Positions 5,890 to 7,981 of a DNA stretch of 7,981 nucleotides are shown one piece after another (the stretch's first letter is position 1; each line of letters opens with the position of its first letter). Where the stretch lies: positions 1 through 7,981 of the forward strand of contig DAOVUU010000097.1 of NCBI GenBank assembly GCA_030632405.1, written 5' to 3'. A program made the position numbers and the translations under genes. This DNA comes from Desulfobulbaceae bacterium (GTDB lineage: Bacteria > Desulfobacterota > Desulfobulbia > Desulfobulbales > Desulfocapsaceae). The notes below the pieces were generated by a model. It saw nothing but the letters and a program-made list of their open reading frames with translations, had not been told where the DNA came from and made no database searches.

Positions 5890-5916
5890 AACCATATTGC
5901 CATGGTTTGGAACCAT
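5890..5916. repeat. AACCAT/ATGGTT inverted-repeat cluster
   Basis: AACCAT (5890-5895), ATGGTT (5902-5907) and AACCAT (5911-5916) give one 6-bp inverted repeat with a 6-bp spacer and another with a 3-bp spacer. The two AACCAT copies also head a near direct repeat containing ATTGCC. Located in the divergent intergenic region, 86 bp from the DUF924 start and 310 bp from the aminotransferase start. A regulator site is plausible but unproven. Confidence 0.4.
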
Positions 5917-6155
5917 TGCCTGTTATTTGCCAATGATTTCCAGAAAAGGAGGGTCTATTTAAAGAACCCTTGGGAAATTAGAATTCTTAAATTTTTGTCG
6001 GCAGCCAACCTTAGAAAAAGAATTTTCTTATAACTATTAGTTTGAACGGGAAGGCAATTTTTCAAAAAAATTAAAAATCTTGTCCGCCTAAGCAGCAAAT
6101 GATTCTGGATTTTTAAAATCAATCTGGTTAGTTTGTTTGAGCTGGGTTTAAGATT

Positions 6156-6178
6156 CTGCACAGCCCGGGACGGTGCAG
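6156..6178 (+). repeat. Hairpin CTGCAC-N11-GTGCAG in aminotransferase leader
   Basis: A perfect 6-bp stem with an 11-nt loop that contains CCCGGG, 47 bp before the aminotransferase ATG. There is no T tract after it, so it is not an intrinsic terminator. It may be an operator or a leader structure; no riboswitch class is recognised. Confidence 0.35.
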
Positions 6179-6225
6179 TTAAAGCATAATCCGGAATTAT
6201 ATTTTTTCCTAAAGGAGAGACAGGA

Positions 6226-7566
6226 ATGGCGAAATCAGTCAACAAACTGGATGATACTTCTCATTTGATGCTGCATAGAACTGCCAGAAAAGAAGTTGAA
6301 AAGGGGATTAGCGTCATTGTAAAAGGTGAAGGAGTACGGGTTTTCGATCAGGAAGGTAACAGTTATATTGATCTGGAAGCCGGCGGTACGCGTCCTGTTC
6401 ATATTGGCTATGGTCGCAAAGAACTGGCACAGGCAGGTTATGATCAGATGTGTCAGATGGCGTATTTCACCCCAATGGGGTTTGCAAATAGCCCGGCAAT
6501 GAAACTGGCCGACAGGCTTGCCGAAATCACCCCCCCCGGAATTGAAAGATTTATTTTTGAATGTGATGGCTCTGAAGCAGTAGAAACAGCCATGAAGATT
6601 GCAAAGCATTACCATTACTATCGTGGTGATCAGGGTCGTTTTAAAATTGTGTCTCGGCGAGGTGCCTATCATGGGGTTAACGGCATCGGCATCCGCGCTC
6701 TGGGAATTGTTATGCCCATGCGTCAAGTGATGGAACCTCTGGCTCCTGGTGCAGCGTTTATTGAATCCCCCTATTGTTACCGCTGCCCTCACAATATGAG
6801 ATATCCGGCCTGTGATATGGCATGTGCCCGTGAACTGGCTCGTATTATTGAATTTGAAGGACCGGAACAGATATCCATGTTCATAGGTGAACCGATTCAG
6901 CAGGGCTTTGGTGCTTATAAACCACCCGCTGAATATTGGCCGATGATTCAGGAGATCTGCGACCAGTATGGAATTTTACTGGTCATAGACGAAGTGATCT
7001 GTGGGTTCGGTCGCACCGGGCGAATGTTTGCGACTGAACATTTTGATGTTCAACCGGACATAATTACTATGGCCAAAGGTCTGACGAGTGGTTACGTACC
7101 CCTGGGAGCAGTTGGATGTTCGACCCAGGTTACAGAATCAATCGAATTGTTAAATCACCTGCACACTTATGGTAACCATCCTGTCTCCTGTGCGGTGGGC
7201 CTGAAAAATCTCGAAATTCTAGAAGACGAAAAGCTGGTTGAGAACAGTGAGAAAATGGGACACTATTTTCTAGACGGTCTGAAAACACTTGAACACCACC
7301 CCAGTGTGGGTGAAGTGCGTGGAACCGGTCTCTGGCTGGCTATCGATTTTACGAGCAATAAAATATCCCGCACCTCTTTTCCATTTGAAAACCTCATGAG
7401 CATAATTACCCGGGCGAAAGAAAAAGGTGTCCTCGTTAAAACGATGGGCATGGCTCTGGAGTTCGCGCCGCCATTGATTATCGAAAAGGGGGAAATCGAA
7501 CAGGCTATTCTGGTTCTGGATGAATGTATAACTGAGGAGGAAAAGGCCATGGGCCTTTCAAAATAG
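6226..7566 (+). CDS. Class III PLP-dependent aminotransferase
   Basis: 446-aa cytosolic fold-type I aminotransferase of the omega-amino-acid:pyruvate / GABA / taurine:pyruvate group. It moves an amino group, usually a terminal one, to pyruvate or 2-oxoglutarate. Motifs in order: YIDLEAGGTRPVHIGYG (N-terminal substrate region), CDGSEAVETAMKIAK (PLP phosphate binding), AYHG (aromatic stacking), EPIQQGFGAY, VIDEVICGFGRTG with D255 bonding the pyridine N, and MAKGLTSGYVPLGA with K284 as Schiff-base lysine. Length is normal and nothing is missing. A cysteine-rich stretch at 184-200 (C184, C187, C196, C200, within YCYRCP and PACDMACA) recalls taurine:pyruvate-type enzymes, but the substrate is not determined. 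The ATG has a good AAGGAG 8 nt upstream. The gene is monocistronic in this window; no taurine, putrescine or beta-alanine genes adjoin it. Confidence 0.92.
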   Translation: MAKSVNKLDDTSHLMLHRTARKEVEKGISVIVKGEGVRVFDQEGNSYIDLEAGGTRPVHIGYGRKELAQAGYDQMCQMAYFTPMGFANSPAMKLADRLAEITPPGIERFIFECDGSEAVETAMKIAKHYHYYRGDQGRFKIVSRRGAYHGVNGIGIRALGIVMPMRQVMEPLAPGAAFIESPYCYRCPHNMRYPACDMACARELARIIEFEGPEQISMFIGEPIQQGFGAYKPPAEYWPMIQEICDQYGILLVIDEVICGFGRTGRMFATEHFDVQPDIITMAKGLTSGYVPLGAVGCSTQVTESIELLNHLHTYGNHPVSCAVGLKNLEILEDEKLVENSEKMGHYFLDGLKTLEHHPSVGEVRGTGLWLAIDFTSNKISRTSFPFENLMSIITRAKEKGVLVKTMGMALEFAPPLIIEKGEIEQAILVLDECITEEEKAMGLSK

Positions 7567-7671
7567 GTCTCGTTCAGACTGCGGCTTTGAAATATGTAAA
7601 AAATTTAAATATATTGCTCGACATAACCAAATTGATATATGGAGCGATTTTTCGCGTTTCCAGCTGGGAGA

Positions 7672-7709
7672 AAACAAAAAAAGGCACTCACGTAAGCCCG
7701 CAAGTGCCT
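7672..7709 (-). terminator. Intrinsic terminator of tRNA-Glu
   Basis: On the minus strand, AGGCACT and AGTGCCT (7703-7709 and 7682-7688) form a 7-bp stem. It extends by two G-U and two G-C pairs to about 11 bp around the loop GGCTTA and is followed by a run of seven T. It starts 9 nt after the tRNA CCA end. The plus strand lacks a T tract after the hairpin, so it probably does not stop aminotransferase transcription efficiently. Confidence 0.9.
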
Positions 7710-7717
7710 GAATTTGT

Positions 7718-7793
7718 TGGTGACCCCAAGGGGACTCGAACCCCTGTTACCGGCGTGAGAGGCCAGTGTCCTAGGCCACTAGACGATGGGGCC
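7718..7793 (-). tRNA. tRNA-Glu (anticodon CTC)
   Basis: 76-nt tRNA with encoded CCA. The acceptor stem GGCCCCA pairs with TGGGGTC (one G-U pair), followed by discriminator A and CCA at 7718-7720. The anticodon stem CTGGC/GCCGG carries the loop CTCTCAC, placing anticodon CTC at 7757-7759 on the plus-strand numbering, which reads the Glu codon GAG. The T arm has a CAGGGG/CCCCTT-type stem with TTCGAGT. It has its own promoter (7805-7833) and terminator (7672-7709), so it is a single-gene transcription unit. No direct repeat of its 3' end suggesting phage integration is seen in the window. Confidence 0.97.
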
Positions 7794-7804
7794 ATTGTGC
7801 AACT

Positions 7805-7833
7805 TTTATAACTGACAGCAGGTGGCTTGTCAA
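7805..7833 (-). promoter_or_regulatory. Sigma70 promoter of tRNA-Glu
   Basis: On the minus strand a perfect TTGACA (7828-7833), a 17-bp spacer and TATAAA (7805-7810; 5 of 6). The tRNA 5' end is 11 nt past the -10 box, so the primary transcript has only a few extra 5' nucleotides. The -35 box begins 9 bp after the malQ stop codon. The near-consensus strength fits a stable RNA gene. Confidence 0.9.
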
Positions 7834-7842
7834 CAGTTTGTT

Positions 7843-7981
7843 TTAAGTCTGATCCTTCCTGCCCCGGCCAAAAAGTTGAGTTGAGTGTCTCAGGTTTATG
7901 GCAATGTCAGACGTTAAAAACTCGCTGCTGCATCTCCATTTCCAGTTACCTTCTGCCACTCCTGGACTGTTCATTTTGCAG
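7843..7981 (-). CDS. malQ: 4-alpha-glucanotransferase, C-terminal end (cut by window edge)
   Basis: The last 45 codons of a minus-strand gene ending in TAA at 7843-7845. The visible peptide reads MNSPGVAEGNWKWR, then a helical tail ending LRHSTQLFGRGRKDQT. The (N)xPGTxxGNWxWR motif followed by about 30 residues, including L..L(Y/F)GR, is the standard C-terminus of MalQ (GH77 amylomaltase/disproportionating enzyme), which transfers maltodextrin segments between glucans in the cytosol during glycogen or starch metabolism. The rest of the gene, including the catalytic residues, lies right of the window, so integrity cannot be judged. It is directly upstream of the tRNA-Glu promoter, with no hairpin terminator in the short gap; readthrough into the tRNA unit is possible. 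Confidence 0.85.
   Translation of the reverse strand, partial: CKMNSPGVAEGNWKWRCSSEFLTSDIAINLRHSTQLFGRGRKDQT

Larger units (their letters stand above)
5805..6225. other. Non-coding gap between divergent DUF924 and aminotransferase genes
   Basis: AT-rich, with no gene I can support. A 96-codon minus-strand frame (5955-6245) starts inside the aminotransferase gene on the opposite strand, has no ribosome binding site and shows no recognisable motif. The gap should contain both divergent promoters, but no -35/-10 pair near consensus was found. It holds a palindrome (5811-5822), an AACCAT/ATGGTT cluster (5890-5916) and a hairpin (6156-6178). Confidence 0.6.

Noticed and set aside
5896..5931. Possible sigma54 promoter (GG and GC elements around TGGTTTGGAACCATTGCC)
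   Set aside because: The GG and GC pairs are 7 or 12 bp apart rather than the required 10.
5955..6245. 96-codon minus-strand open frame before the aminotransferase gene
   Set aside because: Its start lies inside the aminotransferase gene and covers that gene's ribosome binding site on the other strand. It has no ribosome binding site of its own and no recognisable domain.
6235..6792. Long minus-strand frame within the aminotransferase gene
   Set aside because: Antisense shadow of a gene with complete PLP-enzyme motifs; its own translation has no recognisable domain.
7718..7793. tRNA-Glu as an integration site for a mobile element
   Set aside because: No integrase gene and no second copy of the tRNA 3' end in the window; flanking genes are housekeeping metabolism.
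7587..7811. 74-codon plus-strand open frame across the tRNA
   Set aside because: Its second half is simply the antisense of tRNA-Glu; the tRNA fold, promoter and terminator explain the sequence.

Overview
The window looks like ordinary chromosome from a Gram-negative, proteobacteria-like organism of moderate to low GC. The evidence is a proteobacterial-style c-di-GMP signalling pair, a DUF924 protein, a KdgK-type sugar kinase, MalQ, and good Shine-Dalgarno and sigma70-like signals. The aminotransferase and the exported protein remind me of Desulfobacterota (sulfate-reducer relatives), but this placement is an inference from recognition, not a search. No transposase, integrase, CRISPR array, phage gene or recognisable defence gene is present.

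Left part (1-4286), all on the minus strand. The left edge holds the N-terminal part of a 2-keto-3-deoxygluconate kinase (kdgK), which has its own near-consensus promoter. Upstream of it is a two-gene signalling operon: a stand-alone Hpt phosphotransfer protein (2081-2545) overlaps by 4 bp a response regulator carrying GGDEF and EAL domains (315-2084). A 400-bp non-coding gap with two palindromes follows. Next come an exported protein of unknown function (2946-3569) and a small class II aldolase/adducin-type protein (3684-4286).

Middle part (4287-6225). Two AT-rich gaps of 455 and 421 bp flank a small integral membrane protein on the plus strand (4742-5179) and a convergent DUF924 protein on the minus strand (5268-5804). 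The gaps hold clustered short repeats: six TGCA cores in 43 bp, two palindromes sharing CCTATAGG, and an AACCAT/ATGGTT inverted-repeat cluster. These are regulatory candidates only.

Right part (6226-7981). A complete class III PLP-dependent aminotransferase lies on the plus strand. It is followed by a minus-strand tRNA-Glu(CTC) with a near-perfect promoter and a strong intrinsic terminator, and then by the C-terminal end of 4-alpha-glucanotransferase (malQ), also on the minus strand.

The genes do not form one pathway. The only clear functional unit is the Hpt / RR-GGDEF-EAL pair, which probably links a multistep phosphorelay to c-di-GMP turnover. I did not find convincing evidence of an undescribed system. 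The best leads are the orphan exported and membrane proteins and the clustered intergenic repeats.
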